Shown: positions 46,799 to 54,902 of the stretch, piece by piece
How the letters are laid out: each line of letters opens with the position of its first letter
Numbering within the stretch: position 1 is the stretch's first letter
Assembly (NCBI RefSeq): GCF_049803835.1
Contig: NZ_JBNAGK010000010.1
Location: 62,001 to 126,000 of the forward strand
Reading direction: 5' to 3'
DNA: 64,000 nucleotides
Origin: Pacificoceanicola sp049803835
GTDB lineage: Bacteria; Pseudomonadota; Alphaproteobacteria; Rhodobacterales; Rhodobacteraceae
Position numbers and translations under genes: made by a program
Notes under the pieces: model-generated
What the model saw: the letters and a program-made list of their open reading frames with translations, nothing else
Databases searched by the model: none
What the model was told of the DNA's origin: nothing

Positions 46799-47134
46799 AT
46801 GCGTCATCAAACCGAAGATCAGGCCGGTTGGGCCGACGCGGCAGCAGAGGCCGGACTTCCCGATCCGCGAGATTGCGAAACACTGTTTCTGCTCCGCGGT
46901 TTTCTCACCCCGATATTCGAGGCCGCCGAGAGTTGGTCATCCCTGACCACGGCGCTCGCGACGAAAGGCTACGGGTTGGCCTTCCGCGAAGGCCATCTCG
47001 TGATTCTCGACGAAGCGGGCCGCGGCCTGTGCACGGGCAGCGCCCTCGGCGTGCCGCTGCGCAGTCTGGCGAAACGGATGGGCCGGCCCTGCGTGCGTGC
47101 CTCCCTGGACGGACACGCAGGCACGCTGCACTGA
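46799..47134 (+). CDS. Small protein of unknown function, paralogue of the gene at 46318
   Basis: The 111-residue product starts at ATG 46799 behind AAGGAG. Its second half, SWSSLTTALATKGYGLAF to SALGVPLRSLAKRMG, aligns by eye with the convergent-end half of the divergent gene 125 bases away. The N-terminal half is acidic and unlike the partner. It ends 15 bases before the carbonic anhydrase gene of the opposite strand. Confidence 0.65.
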   Translation: MRHQTEDQAGWADAAAEAGLPDPRDCETLFLLRGFLTPIFEAAESWSSLTTALATKGYGLAFREGHLVILDEAGRGLCTGSALGVPLRSLAKRMGRPCVRASLDGHAGTLH

Positions 47135-47148
47135 GTTAAGAGCCGGTA

Positions 47149-47796
47149 TCAGACCGGCTTGTACTCGCCACTCGCAGGGTCGAGGTATTCGAGCCCGCCC
47201 TCGCCGATATCGGTCCAGAGACCATGCAGGGTCAACTCGCCCTCGGTGACCGCCTTTTCCACGAAGGGAAAGGTCATCAGGTTCTGGATCGAGACGATGA
47301 CCGATTCCTTCTCCAGCGCCCGTGCCTCGACCTTTGGATCGGCATCCTTCAGCCGCTGATACCCGGGACGCAGGATATCCATCCAGCGGCCGACGAAGGA
47401 GGTGCTCTCCTCCAGCTGCGGCGCATGCCCTTCGCACATGTCGAGACAGCCCTGCACGCCGCCGCATTGCGAATGCCCGAGCACGATCACATGCGCCACC
47501 TTGAGCGCCGTGACCGCGAATTCCACCGCGGCGCTGGTGCCGTGCTGGTTGCCGTCCGGCTCATAGGGTGGCACGAGGTTGGCGATGTTGCGGTGTATGA
47601 AGAATTCACCCTGGTCGGCACCGAAGATGGATGTGACGTGGACACGGCTGTCGCAGCAGGAAATCACCATGGCCCGTGGGCGCTGGCCCTCGTTGGCAAG
47701 GCGGCGATACCACGCGCTGTTCTCCGAATAGTTGGTGGCTTTCCAGCCGTGGTAACGCTGAACGAGGTATCCGGGGAGCGGACGAACCGGGTGCAT
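47149..47796 (-). CDS. Beta-class carbonic anhydrase
   Basis: The 215-residue product has the zinc ligands in CCDSR (Cys47 with Asp49-Arg51 as the dyad) and in GHSQCGG (His108, Cys111). The length and the HRNIANLVPPYEPDG segment fit beta carbonic anhydrases, which interconvert CO2 and bicarbonate. No signal peptide is seen, so it acts in the cytoplasm. It is transcribed alone. Confidence 0.95.
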   Translation of the reverse strand: MHPVRPLPGYLVQRYHGWKATNYSENSAWYRRLANEGQRPRAMVISCCDSRVHVTSIFGADQGEFFIHRNIANLVPPYEPDGNQHGTSAAVEFAVTALKVAHVIVLGHSQCGGVQGCLDMCEGHAPQLEESTSFVGRWMDILRPGYQRLKDADPKVEARALEKESVIVSIQNLMTFPFVEKAVTEGELTLHGLWTDIGEGGLEYLDPASGEYKPV

Positions 47797-47948
47797 GGCT
47801 TTCCTCCTGCAATGTCACGACAAAACTAGCCTGCGATACCCGGAATTCGAGGCGAATTCGAGCGAAAACATCCGTCCGGGATAACCTTTTGGGAAGGTCG
47901 ACGGTGCATGTTGCATCAGCCGTGGGGGCCAACCGAATGGGGTGAGAT

Positions 47949-48329
47949 GTGAAAGATGTGACCTATCTGGCACCGGCCGAAGAGCCGCGCGTTGAGCAGG
48001 GCCAGATCGAAACGCTGCGAAATGATCTGGGTCTGCACGCGGCGGAGGATGTTGTGTGTCGCGCCATGGAAGAATTGGCGCACAGGCTGTGTCAACTCCA
48101 GGAGCAGTCGATCCGCGGCCCGCGCGAGGAGTTGCACAAGGGGCTGCGCGCGCTTGGAGCGATTGCCGATCAGATCGGCCTGCAAAGCCTGTCGAAGGTG
48201 GCGCGGGACGTGATGGTCTGCATCGAGTTCGGCGATGCGGTCGCGGAGGCGGCGACGATTGCCCGTCTGGTCCGAATGGGCGAGAGCTCGCTGGCCATGC
48301 TCTGGGACCTGCAGGAGTTTTCGGTCTGA
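47949..48329 (+). CDS. HPt-like four-helix protein
   Basis: The 126-residue product, starting at GTG 47949, is all helical. The segment ELHKGLRALGAIADQIGLQSL resembles the phospho-acceptor region of histidine phosphotransfer (HPt) domains, with His near the start and the G-a-x2-IG-L pattern after it, though the spacing around His differs by one residue from the usual HxLKG. If real, it would relay phosphate in a two-component system; no kinase lies nearby. This is a pattern-level call only. Confidence 0.5.
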   Translation: MKDVTYLAPAEEPRVEQGQIETLRNDLGLHAAEDVVCRAMEELAHRLCQLQEQSIRGPREELHKGLRALGAIADQIGLQSLSKVARDVMVCIEFGDAVAEAATIARLVRMGESSLAMLWDLQEFSV

Positions 48330-48387
48330 GCCCTTGCAGTTGCCAACTGCCCCGATAGGCTGTGCGGCAACCGGATGAGGACACCCG

Positions 48388-49773
48388 ATGACCCTGAGTT
48401 TTGCCCCCGCAGAGGCCGAAAGCCTTCCCCTGACGATCCTCGACCCTCAGTCGCTCGACGGCTGGCTGGCGGAACAGGATGATGCAACCCGGACCTGGGT
48501 CAAGGCGACCGGGTTCGGCGGAGCAATCGGTTCGGTCCTCATTCTGCCCGGGACTGGTGGTGCGCCGGTCGGGGCACTGGCCGGGTACGGGACGGCGGAG
48601 CAGCGCGCGCGGCAACGGTTTGTCTTGGCTGCTGCGGCAACCGCATTGGCGCCAGGCGTCTACCATCTCGCCAACGCTCTGCCGGACGACCGGCTGGAGC
48701 GTGAGGCGCTTGGCTGGTTGCTGGCCGGGTATGGGTTTTCCCGCTACCGCGAGAGCACGCCGAATTGCGCGGGCCTGAAGGCGCCGGCGGGGCTTGATGC
48801 CGCGCGTCTGGAAATCCTTGCCAATGCCGAGGCGCTGACCCGCGATCTCGTCAACACGCCGGCATCCGACATGGGGCCGGAGCATCTGGAAGAGGCGGCA
48901 AGGGTTCTGGCCGAGGCTCATGGCGCGGCGATGACCGTCACGCGCGGGGATGACCTCCTGCAGGCAAACTTCCCGATGATCCACGCCGTGGGACGCGCTG
49001 CGGAACAGGCGCCGCGCCTGATCGACATGCGCTGGGGCGACCGCGGGCCGAGGCTGACCCTGGTCGGCAAAGGAGTCTGCTTCGACACCGGCGGTCTCGA
49101 CATCAAGAATGCCGCCTCCATGGGACTGATGAAAAAGGACATGGGCGGGGCGGCGAACGTGCTGGGCCTTGCCCGGATGATCATGGCGACCGGGTTGCAG
49201 GTGCGTCTAAGGGTGCTGATCCCGGCGGTGGAAAACGCCATTGCCGGCAATGCCTTCCGCCCCCAGGACATCCTGACCGCCCGCAACGGCCTGACTGTCG
49301 AGATCAACAACACCGACGCCGAGGGGCGGCTGGTGCTGGCGGATGCCCTGGCGTTCGCGGCGGAGGAAGAGCCTGACCTGATGCTTTCCATGGCGACGCT
49401 GACCGGCGCCGCGCGGGTGGCCGTCGGCCCGGACCTCGCGCCGTTCTTCACCGATGACGAAACCTTCGCGTCCGCGCTGGCAGGGGTATCCGACGCCGCG
49501 GCGGACCCAGTCTGGCGCATGCCCTTCCACGAGCCCTACGAGGCGCTGATCGAGCCGGGCATTGCCGACCTCGACAACGCCCCGAAAGGCGGCTTCGCCG
49601 GTTCGATCACCGCCGCGCTCTTTCTGCGGCGGTTCACAAAGGGTGCGAAATCCTACGCGCATTTCGACATCTATTCGTGGCAACCCAGCCCCGCTCCGGG
49701 TCGTAGCAAAGGTGGGTTGATGCAGGGGCCGAGGGCAATCCTCGCGGCGCTGCCAAAGGTTCTGGACCTCTGA
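48388..49773 (+). CDS. M17 leucyl aminopeptidase family protein
   Basis: The 461-residue product carries the M17 metal-binding signatures VGKGVCFDTGGLDIK and NTDAEGRLVLADAL, together with MKKDMGGAANVLG. It should remove N-terminal residues from peptides in the cytoplasm. The NlpC/P60 gene overlaps its stop codon (ATGA), which suggests joint action on murein-derived or other peptides. Confidence 0.92.
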   Translation: MTLSFAPAEAESLPLTILDPQSLDGWLAEQDDATRTWVKATGFGGAIGSVLILPGTGGAPVGALAGYGTAEQRARQRFVLAAAATALAPGVYHLANALPDDRLEREALGWLLAGYGFSRYRESTPNCAGLKAPAGLDAARLEILANAEALTRDLVNTPASDMGPEHLEEAARVLAEAHGAAMTVTRGDDLLQANFPMIHAVGRAAEQAPRLIDMRWGDRGPRLTLVGKGVCFDTGGLDIKNAASMGLMKKDMGGAANVLGLARMIMATGLQVRLRVLIPAVENAIAGNAFRPQDILTARNGLTVEINNTDAEGRLVLADALAFAAEEEPDLMLSMATLTGAARVAVGPDLAPFFTDDETFASALAGVSDAAADPVWRMPFHEPYEALIEPGIADLDNAPKGGFAGSITAALFLRRFTKGAKSYAHFDIYSWQPSPAPGRSKGGLMQGPRAILAALPKVLDL

Positions 49774-50660
49774 TGGACCGCAGGATCACACCGTTCAACG
49801 GCCGCGTGGCGCATCTGTCCCTCAAGGGGCAGGTCGAGGCGGAGCGGTTCGTCGAAGGCGATCGGGCGGTTGTGGTTTGGGGGACGGTTGACCTCTTTCC
49901 GTCGGAAAGCCGGGCTTGTGCCATGGACCGGCAACTGCTCCTCGGAGAAGCGCTCCGGGTCCTCGAATACCGCGAGGGCTGGGCCTTTGTCCGTGCCTGC
50001 AAGGATGGGTACTGCGGGTGGACGAGTGCGCGGCACGTCACGACGGAGTTTGTTCCGGGGGCCACGCACCGGGTCTCCGCCCGGCTGACCCATGGCTATC
50101 TGGAGCCGGATTTCAAAGTCACTTGGCGTTTTCGGGAATTGCCGATGGGTGCGCAGCTGCATGTGTTCGACACAACGGACCGCTGGGCGCGCGTCGCCGT
50201 TCCGGCTGCATCCGACGCCGTCGACAGGGACCGTGGATACTATGAACGCTTCGTTCCGGCCAGCCATCTCCGTGCATTGACGGACCCGGAGCCGGACCCC
50301 GTCGCCGTCTCCGAGCGCCTGCTTGGCACGCCCTACCTCTGGGGCGGCAATTCCAGTCCGGGGATCGACTGCTCCGGCCTTGTGCAGATGGGTTGCACGC
50401 TCTGCGGAATCCCATGCCCCGGCGACAGCGACATGCAATTCCGGGAACTGGGCGAAACCCTGCCGCCCGGAACACCGCCCCAGCGCGGCGATCTGATGTT
50501 CTGGAAAGGCCATGTGGCCTGGGTCGCGGACCCGGACACCCTTCTTCATGCAAATGTGCATCACATGGCTGTCGCTTACGAGCCGATCAACGACGCCATT
50601 GACCGCATCCGTGCACAGGGGGACGGTGAGGTGACGCGCCATGCGCGCGTGATGCCTTAA
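49773..50660 (+). CDS. NlpC/P60 peptidase with N-terminal SH3-like domains
   Basis: The 295-residue product has bacterial SH3-like modules (about 35-170) and a C-terminal NlpC/P60 domain with catalytic Cys200 (GIDCSGLVQ), His247 (KGHVAWV) and third polar residue His259. Enzymes of this kind cut gamma-D-Glu-diamino-acid bonds in cell-wall peptides. No signal peptide is visible, so it probably processes imported muropeptides inside the cell, with the aminopeptidase encoded just upstream. Confidence 0.9.
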   Translation: MDRRITPFNGRVAHLSLKGQVEAERFVEGDRAVVVWGTVDLFPSESRACAMDRQLLLGEALRVLEYREGWAFVRACKDGYCGWTSARHVTTEFVPGATHRVSARLTHGYLEPDFKVTWRFRELPMGAQLHVFDTTDRWARVAVPAASDAVDRDRGYYERFVPASHLRALTDPEPDPVAVSERLLGTPYLWGGNSSPGIDCSGLVQMGCTLCGIPCPGDSDMQFRELGETLPPGTPPQRGDLMFWKGHVAWVADPDTLLHANVHHMAVAYEPINDAIDRIRAQGDGEVTRHARVMP

Positions 50661-50670
50661 GGAGCCCGCC

Positions 50671-51627
50671 ATGCCCTCCGATCCCTTCTTTCACCCGGTT
50701 TCCGGCTTCGACCTTCCGCGCTTTGCCGGGGTGCCGACCTTCATGCGGCTGCCGTACCTGCCGCCAGAGCATGAAAGATTGGCAGATGTGGATATCGGCC
50801 TGATCGGCGTGCCGTGGGACAGCGCCACGACGAACCGCCCGGGGCCGCGCCACGGGCCAAGGCAGTTGCGCGATGCCTCGACGATGATCCGGGCGCAACA
50901 TGGCGAGACCGGCGTGCGGCCCTTCGAGACGGTGAACTGCGCTGATCTGGGCGACGTCGGGCCGAACCCGGCTGATATCCAGGACTCCATGCGGCGGATC
51001 ACCGCGTTCTATGACCGTCTCGTGAGCCTCGACATCCGGCCCCTGACGGCGGGCGGGGATCACCTGACCTCGCTGCCGGTGCTGCGCGCGTTGGCGAAGG
51101 ACGAACCGCTCGGCATGATCCACTTCGACAGCCACACGGACCTGTTCCACTCTTATTTTGGCGGCACTCTCTACACCCACGGCACGCCGTTCCGCCGGGC
51201 GGTGGAGGAGGAATTGCTCGATCCCCGCAGGGTCATCCAGATCGGCATTCGCGGAACGATGTACGACAGCGAGGACCGCGATTTTGCCGAGAGCGTCGGC
51301 ATTCGCGTGGTGCCGATCGAGGAGTTCTTTGCCCGGGGCATCGCGGATGTGATGGCAGAGGCGCGGGAGATCGTCGGGGATATGCCGACCTACGTCAGCT
51401 ACGACATCGACTTCGTCGATCCGGCGTTTGCTCCGGGGACGGGGACGCCGGAAGTCGGCGGTCCGAACAGCTTTCAGGCATTGCAGGTCTGCCGTGAACT
51501 CTACGGCGTGAATATCGTGGGCGCGGATCTCGTGGAGGTCTCGCCGCCCTTCGATGCGTCGGGTGGAACGGCCTTCCTCGGGGTTTCGATCCTGTTCGAG
51601 TTGCTTTGCGCGATGGTCGCGGACTGA
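50671..51627 (+). CDS. Agmatinase / ureohydrolase family protein
   Basis: The 318-residue product shows the binuclear manganese signatures AGGDH, HFDSHTD and SYDIDFVDPAFAPGTGTPEVGG. The second motif has Ser where agmatinases usually have Ala (DAHxD), a small variation. It should release urea from agmatine or a related guanidino acid such as guanidinobutyrate. It follows the NlpC/P60 gene by 10 bases and ends before two hairpin repeats. Confidence 0.9.
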   Translation: MPSDPFFHPVSGFDLPRFAGVPTFMRLPYLPPEHERLADVDIGLIGVPWDSATTNRPGPRHGPRQLRDASTMIRAQHGETGVRPFETVNCADLGDVGPNPADIQDSMRRITAFYDRLVSLDIRPLTAGGDHLTSLPVLRALAKDEPLGMIHFDSHTDLFHSYFGGTLYTHGTPFRRAVEEELLDPRRVIQIGIRGTMYDSEDRDFAESVGIRVVPIEEFFARGIADVMAEAREIVGDMPTYVSYDIDFVDPAFAPGTGTPEVGGPNSFQALQVCRELYGVNIVGADLVEVSPPFDASGGTAFLGVSILFELLCAMVAD

Positions 51628-51634
51628 GGGGGAC

Positions 51635-51678
51635 GCTTTCTTGAAAAGAAAGCGGATCGAAATCCTTGCAGGATTTCG
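51635..51678. repeat. Tandem hairpin element (REP-like)
   Basis: Two adjacent inverted repeats, GCTTTCTT / AAGAAAGC-type (51635-51653) and CGAAATCC / GGATTTCG (51658-51678), lie between the convergent agmatinase-family and rimM genes. The pair looks like a dispersed intergenic repeat unit, and may also act as a transcription barrier. Confidence 0.5.
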
Positions 51679-51687
51679 GCGCCAGCC

Positions 51688-52194
51688 TCAGTCGAAGAGA
51701 CCCTCGGGCGGATCGGCGACGATGCGTCCGGCGGCCAGGTCCACGGTTGGAACGACCGCTTGCGTGAACGGCAGCAACACGGTGGTGCTCTTGCCCGGAA
51801 CGATCAGCTCCAGAAGATCCGCCGCGCCGTGGTTCAGCACTGCCTTGACCTTTCCCAGCTCGACCCCTCCAGCGTCATACACCGTGAGGCCCATCAGGTC
51901 CGTGTAATAGTATTCGTCATCGGGCAGCTGCGGCAGGCGCTCCCGGGGTGCAAAGAGGCGCAGACCCTTCAGGGCATCGGCCTCTTCCTTGCTGCGCACG
52001 CCGCTGACGCGGGCTGCAAAGCCGTTGTTGATCTCGCGGGTGATCTGGAGGTCGAAAGTCCCGGTGCCATCTTCGCGGCACAGCGGCGTGTAGTCGGCAA
52101 TGGCAAGGGGATCGGCGGTGAAGCTCTTGAGGCGCACCTCGCCGTGGACCCCGAAGGCCCCGGCCAAAGCGCCGACGCAGATCAGCTCACTCAT
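51688..52194 (-). CDS. rimM: 16S rRNA processing protein RimM
   Basis: The 168-residue product has the RimM N-domain (ICVGALAGAFGVHGEVRLKSFT) and the PRC-barrel domain (YYYTDLMGLTVYD, VLNHGAADLLEL). It assists late 30S maturation by binding S19. It closes the ffh-GNAT-rpsP operon on the minus strand. The genes trmD and rplS, which usually follow, are not next to it. Confidence 0.95.
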   Translation of the reverse strand: MSELICVGALAGAFGVHGEVRLKSFTADPLAIADYTPLCREDGTGTFDLQITREINNGFAARVSGVRSKEEADALKGLRLFAPRERLPQLPDDEYYYTDLMGLTVYDAGGVELGKVKAVLNHGAADLLELIVPGKSTTVLLPFTQAVVPTVDLAAGRIVADPPEGLFD

Positions 52195-52197
52195 CGC

Positions 52198-52362
52198 TCA
52201 CCCTTCAATAGTAGAAACGCTCCGCGGCAGCGCGGAGCAGATGCTGCCGGGCAACCATTCGCCGCCCTTGGCGAGGCAGCGCTCGGCCTGCGCGTTGCGC
52301 TCGAAGAGCATGCCCGCAACGAAAGCGATCAGCAACAGGACAAACAGACGGATCATGCGCAT
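52198..52362 (-). CDS. 54-residue membrane-anchored small protein between rpsP and rimM
   Basis: The frame starts at 52362 behind AGGCAGG and ends 3 bases before the rimM start, so the two are likely translated together. The product has one N-terminal hydrophobic helix (MIRLFVLLLIAFVAGMLF) and a short exported tail with two cysteines (RCLAKGGEWLPGSIC), which could form a disulphide. Its size has probably hidden it from annotation. Function unknown. Confidence 0.7.
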   Translation of the reverse strand: MRMIRLFVLLLIAFVAGMLFERNAQAERCLAKGGEWLPGSICSALPRSVSTIEG

Positions 52363-52383
52363 CCTGCCTCTTTGGAACTGGTA

Positions 52384-52414
52384 CCCCGGCAGGCCGGTGG
52401 GCGACCTGCCGGGG
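52384..52414 (-). other. Strong hairpin in the rpsP-rimM gap
   Basis: A perfect 10-base inverted repeat (CCCCGGCAGG / CCTGCCGGGG, 11-base loop) lies downstream of rpsP without a T-run. It may set the relative expression of rpsP and the genes after it. Confidence 0.5.
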
Positions 52415-52432
52415 CGGGTTTCCGAAGGAGGA

Positions 52433-52798
52433 TTACTCTTCGGAAGCCGCTTCTGCAGCAGCGGCGGCCTTGGCGGCCTTCTCCTCTGCGCGGTCCTGGG
52501 CCTTCTTGCCCGGGACGGCTTTCTTCGGGTTGTTGCGCTCGGTCTTGGCGGTCACGCCAGCGGCTTCGAGGAAGCGGGCCACACGGTCGGTGGTCTGCGC
52601 GCCCTGGCCGAGCCAGTACTGGATGCGCTCGACGTCCATCTGGACGCGCTCTTCGCTGTCCTTGGCGAGCAGCGGGTTGTAGGTGCCGAGCTTCTCGATG
52701 AAGCGGCCATCGCGCGGCATGCGGCTGTCGGCAGCCACGATGCGGTAGAAGGGGCGCTTCTTGGAGCCGCCACGGGCGAGACGGATTTTGATAGCCAT
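52433..52798 (-). CDS. rpsP: 30S ribosomal protein S16
   Basis: The 121-residue product has the S16 start MAIKIRLARGGSKKRPFYRIVAAD and the usual GRFIEKLGTYNPL, followed by an Ala/Glu/Lys-rich tail typical of alphaproteobacteria. It is part of the body of the small ribosomal subunit. It lies 44 bases after the chorismate mutase gene in the ffh operon. Confidence 0.97.
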   Translation of the reverse strand: MAIKIRLARGGSKKRPFYRIVAADSRMPRDGRFIEKLGTYNPLLAKDSEERVQMDVERIQYWLGQGAQTTDRVARFLEAAGVTAKTERNNPKKAVPGKKAQDRAEEKAAKAAAAAEAASEE

Positions 52799-52842
52799 TG
52801 TGTTTCTCCTTTGGAATGGCAGGTCGGGCGGGAGGTCCGCCG

Positions 52843-53142
52843 TCAGGATTGGTGTTGTTCGTGGTGCTTGATGACTTCCTGAATGACGAAATTCAGGAAT
52901 TTCTTGGCAAACTCCGGGTCGAGATCGGCCTGGAGCGCCAGATCCTGGAGCCGCGCGATCTGTTTCTCTTCGCGCGCGGGATCGGATGGCGGGAGGTCGT
53001 GCTGTGCCTTGAGCACACCCACGGCCTGCGTGTGTTTGAAGCGCTCGGCCAGCGTAAAGACGAGAATCGCGTCCAGCCTGTCGATGCTGTCGCGGTGTCC
53101 CTTGAGGAGCGTGGCGGCGCGGGAGACGACGTCGTCAGTCAA
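52843..53142 (-). CDS. Chorismate mutase (AroQ type)
   Basis: The 99-residue all-helical product has the AroQ pattern: HRDSIDRLDAILVFTLAERFKHTQAVG, with the active-site Arg and Lys positions, and a C-terminal FLNFVIQEVIKHHE. It turns chorismate into prephenate for Phe and Tyr synthesis. No ATG fits; TTG 53142 is chosen because it starts the domain at the usual place, is preceded by AAAGG, and overlaps the end of the upstream GNAT gene by 8 bases. Confidence 0.85.
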   Translation of the reverse strand: MTDDVVSRAATLLKGHRDSIDRLDAILVFTLAERFKHTQAVGVLKAQHDLPPSDPAREEKQIARLQDLALQADLDPEFAKKFLNFVIQEVIKHHEQHQS

Positions 53143-53737
53143 TGGCAAAGCCTTTCGGTTTGAACAGCGGGTCCTGGTAGTGGGCGATTTCCATGGCGAT
53201 GCCATGGCCGGTCTGCCCCTGAAGCTGCGCGAGGGTCGGGTGGCGGTAGACCGCGTCATTGCCGTCGACGGACGGAGCCGCGTGGTCCTTGGCGCAGCCG
53301 AGCCGCTCCGCGAGGCGGATCGAATCGAGGTTTTTCGGGTCGATGTAGCTGACCGCCGTCTCCCAGCCGCCTTCGGTGTAGAAATACCGCCGCACCCGGT
53401 CCGTGGCCTCCAGCGCATAGCCCTTGCCGGCCTTGTCCGGCCAGATGATCCAGGCGATCTCGCGCTCCGGCCATTTCGCCGGAAACCAGCCGCCCGCCAT
53501 GCCGACGGTCTCCTCGGTTTCCTTGAGGTGAACCATCCACATGCCGTAGCCGCGGATCTCCCAATGGCCGATTTCGGAGGCATACAGCATCCAGGTCTCG
53601 TAGGCATTGAGCGGGCCGCCCATGAAGCGGGAGCGGTAGGAGGCGAAGGTCGCCTTGAAGGCGGAGTAATCCTCCGGCTTCGGCCCGCGCAGCACGAGGC
53701 GCTTCGTCTCCAGAACGGGAATCGACTTGTGACCCAT
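53135..53737 (-). CDS. GNAT-family N-acetyltransferase (copy 1 of 4)
   Basis: The 200-residue protein is a RimJ-like GNAT: LETKRLVLRGPKPEDY at the start, an acetyl-CoA loop around WPDKAGKGYALEATDRV, and YIDPKNLDSIRLAERLGC at the end. It would acetylate an amine, perhaps a protein N-terminus or small molecule. It shares an ATGA overlap with copy 2 upstream and is followed by chorismate mutase. GGGAGG supports ATG 53737. Confidence 0.88.
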   Translation of the reverse strand: MGHKSIPVLETKRLVLRGPKPEDYSAFKATFASYRSRFMGGPLNAYETWMLYASEIGHWEIRGYGMWMVHLKETEETVGMAGGWFPAKWPEREIAWIIWPDKAGKGYALEATDRVRRYFYTEGGWETAVSYIDPKNLDSIRLAERLGCAKDHAAPSVDGNDAVYRHPTLAQLQGQTGHGIAMEIAHYQDPLFKPKGFAID

Positions 53738-54318
53738 CACGCGCCTCCCGAGTTGAGGTGGCGATAGACCAGCGTGTCGTCGAGCAACGCTTCGGCAGTG
53801 GGGTCGCGGCGCGCGCCGACACGCTCCATCAGGGCGATGCAGCGGGCATTCTCCGGCGCGACGTAGCTCACCACGCTCTCCCACTTCAGCTGGGTGAAGG
53901 CATGGTCGCGGGCGGCTTCAAGCGCCTCGGCGGCGTAGCCCTGGCCTTCGGCTTCCTCGGCGAGGAAGACGCCAAGCTCCGCCTCGGGATCGTCCCACTC
54001 GTAGCCCAGCAGCACGAAACCGGCGGAGGGTGTCGTCAGCGCGTCGATGGTCCAGAGCCCGTGGCCATGCAGCAGCCAGAGCGCGGTGTAATTCGTAAAC
54101 TCTCGCCAGGCCTGCTCGCGGGTGAACGGCCCACCCATGAAGCGCGCGCGTTCGCTTTCGTAGATCTTGGCGTAGACCTTGAAGTCGTAGATCCGCGGGC
54201 CGCGCAGTTGCAGTCGGCGGGTGTCGAGCACGGGCACCTTTCCGCAGAGCCGGGCGGCGGCGCGGGCACCGGGACCGGGGCGGTGCTCCTCGCAGGGCAT
54301 GGGGGCAAGCGTCGTCAT
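53737..54318 (-). CDS. GNAT-family N-acetyltransferase (copy 2 of 4)
   Basis: The 193-residue protein has a LDTRRLQLRGPRIYDF start and the acetyl-CoA loop EEAEGQGYAAEALEAARDHA, then APENARCIALMERVGA. It is most like copy 1, with a shared RFMGGPF segment. About 30 residues precede the domain. It overlaps copies 1 and 3 by ATGA junctions on both sides. Confidence 0.87.
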   Translation of the reverse strand: MTTLAPMPCEEHRPGPGARAAARLCGKVPVLDTRRLQLRGPRIYDFKVYAKIYESERARFMGGPFTREQAWREFTNYTALWLLHGHGLWTIDALTTPSAGFVLLGYEWDDPEAELGVFLAEEAEGQGYAAEALEAARDHAFTQLKWESVVSYVAPENARCIALMERVGARRDPTAEALLDDTLVYRHLNSGGA

Positions 54319-54902
54319 GCCAGCGCCTCCGGCCCCGGGTGCCGCCAGAGTTCGTCGGTCCCCATGTTCTCGTTTTCGTAGGTGCGCTCGTAGACTGCGC
54401 CCATGCGGGCGGCGAGCGCCTTGGAGCGGGCATTCGACGGCACGATGTTGGAGGTCAGCGTCGTGAACCCGAGGTCGTCGTAGGCCCACTGGCGCACGCG
54501 CATCGCGGCCTCGTAGGCGATGCCCTTGCCCTCGAACCCGTCGAAGACGACATAGCCGACTTCCGGCTCTGGCCAGGTCTCGGGGTTCCAGATGCCGCTG
54601 ATCCCGGCGGGCTGGCCGCTCGTCTTGTCCTCGATCACGAAATAGCCGTAGCCGTGCCAGTGCCAATGCCCGACGTTGAGCGCGAACCAGCGCCAGGCGT
54701 CGCCACGCTTCGCGATATGGCCGAAGCCTTCGCTGCGGTCCTTGTCCTGAAGGAAGGCGATCACCGCCTCCGCGTCCTCGCGGCGCGGGCCGCGCAGGAT
54801 GAGCCGTTCCGTCTCGAGACGCGGGGCACTCGTGAGGGGAGGGCAAGTTCCGTCGACGGAACTTGCAACGGTCATCGACGACTTTTGCAGCGCGGGACTC
54901 AT
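54315..54902 (-). CDS. GNAT-family N-acetyltransferase (copy 3 of 4)
   Basis: The 195-residue protein has LETERLILRGPRREDAE, a GFEGKGIAYEAAMRVRQWA acetyl-CoA loop and VPSNARSKALAARMGAV. It is a RimJ-type GNAT of unknown substrate. The start at 54902 overlaps the end of copy 4; a later in-frame ATG (residue 10) is possible. Confidence 0.87.
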   Translation of the reverse strand: MSPALQKSSMTVASSVDGTCPPLTSAPRLETERLILRGPRREDAEAVIAFLQDKDRSEGFGHIAKRGDAWRWFALNVGHWHWHGYGYFVIEDKTSGQPAGISGIWNPETWPEPEVGYVVFDGFEGKGIAYEAAMRVRQWAYDDLGFTTLTSNIVPSNARSKALAARMGAVYERTYENENMGTDELWRHPGPEALA

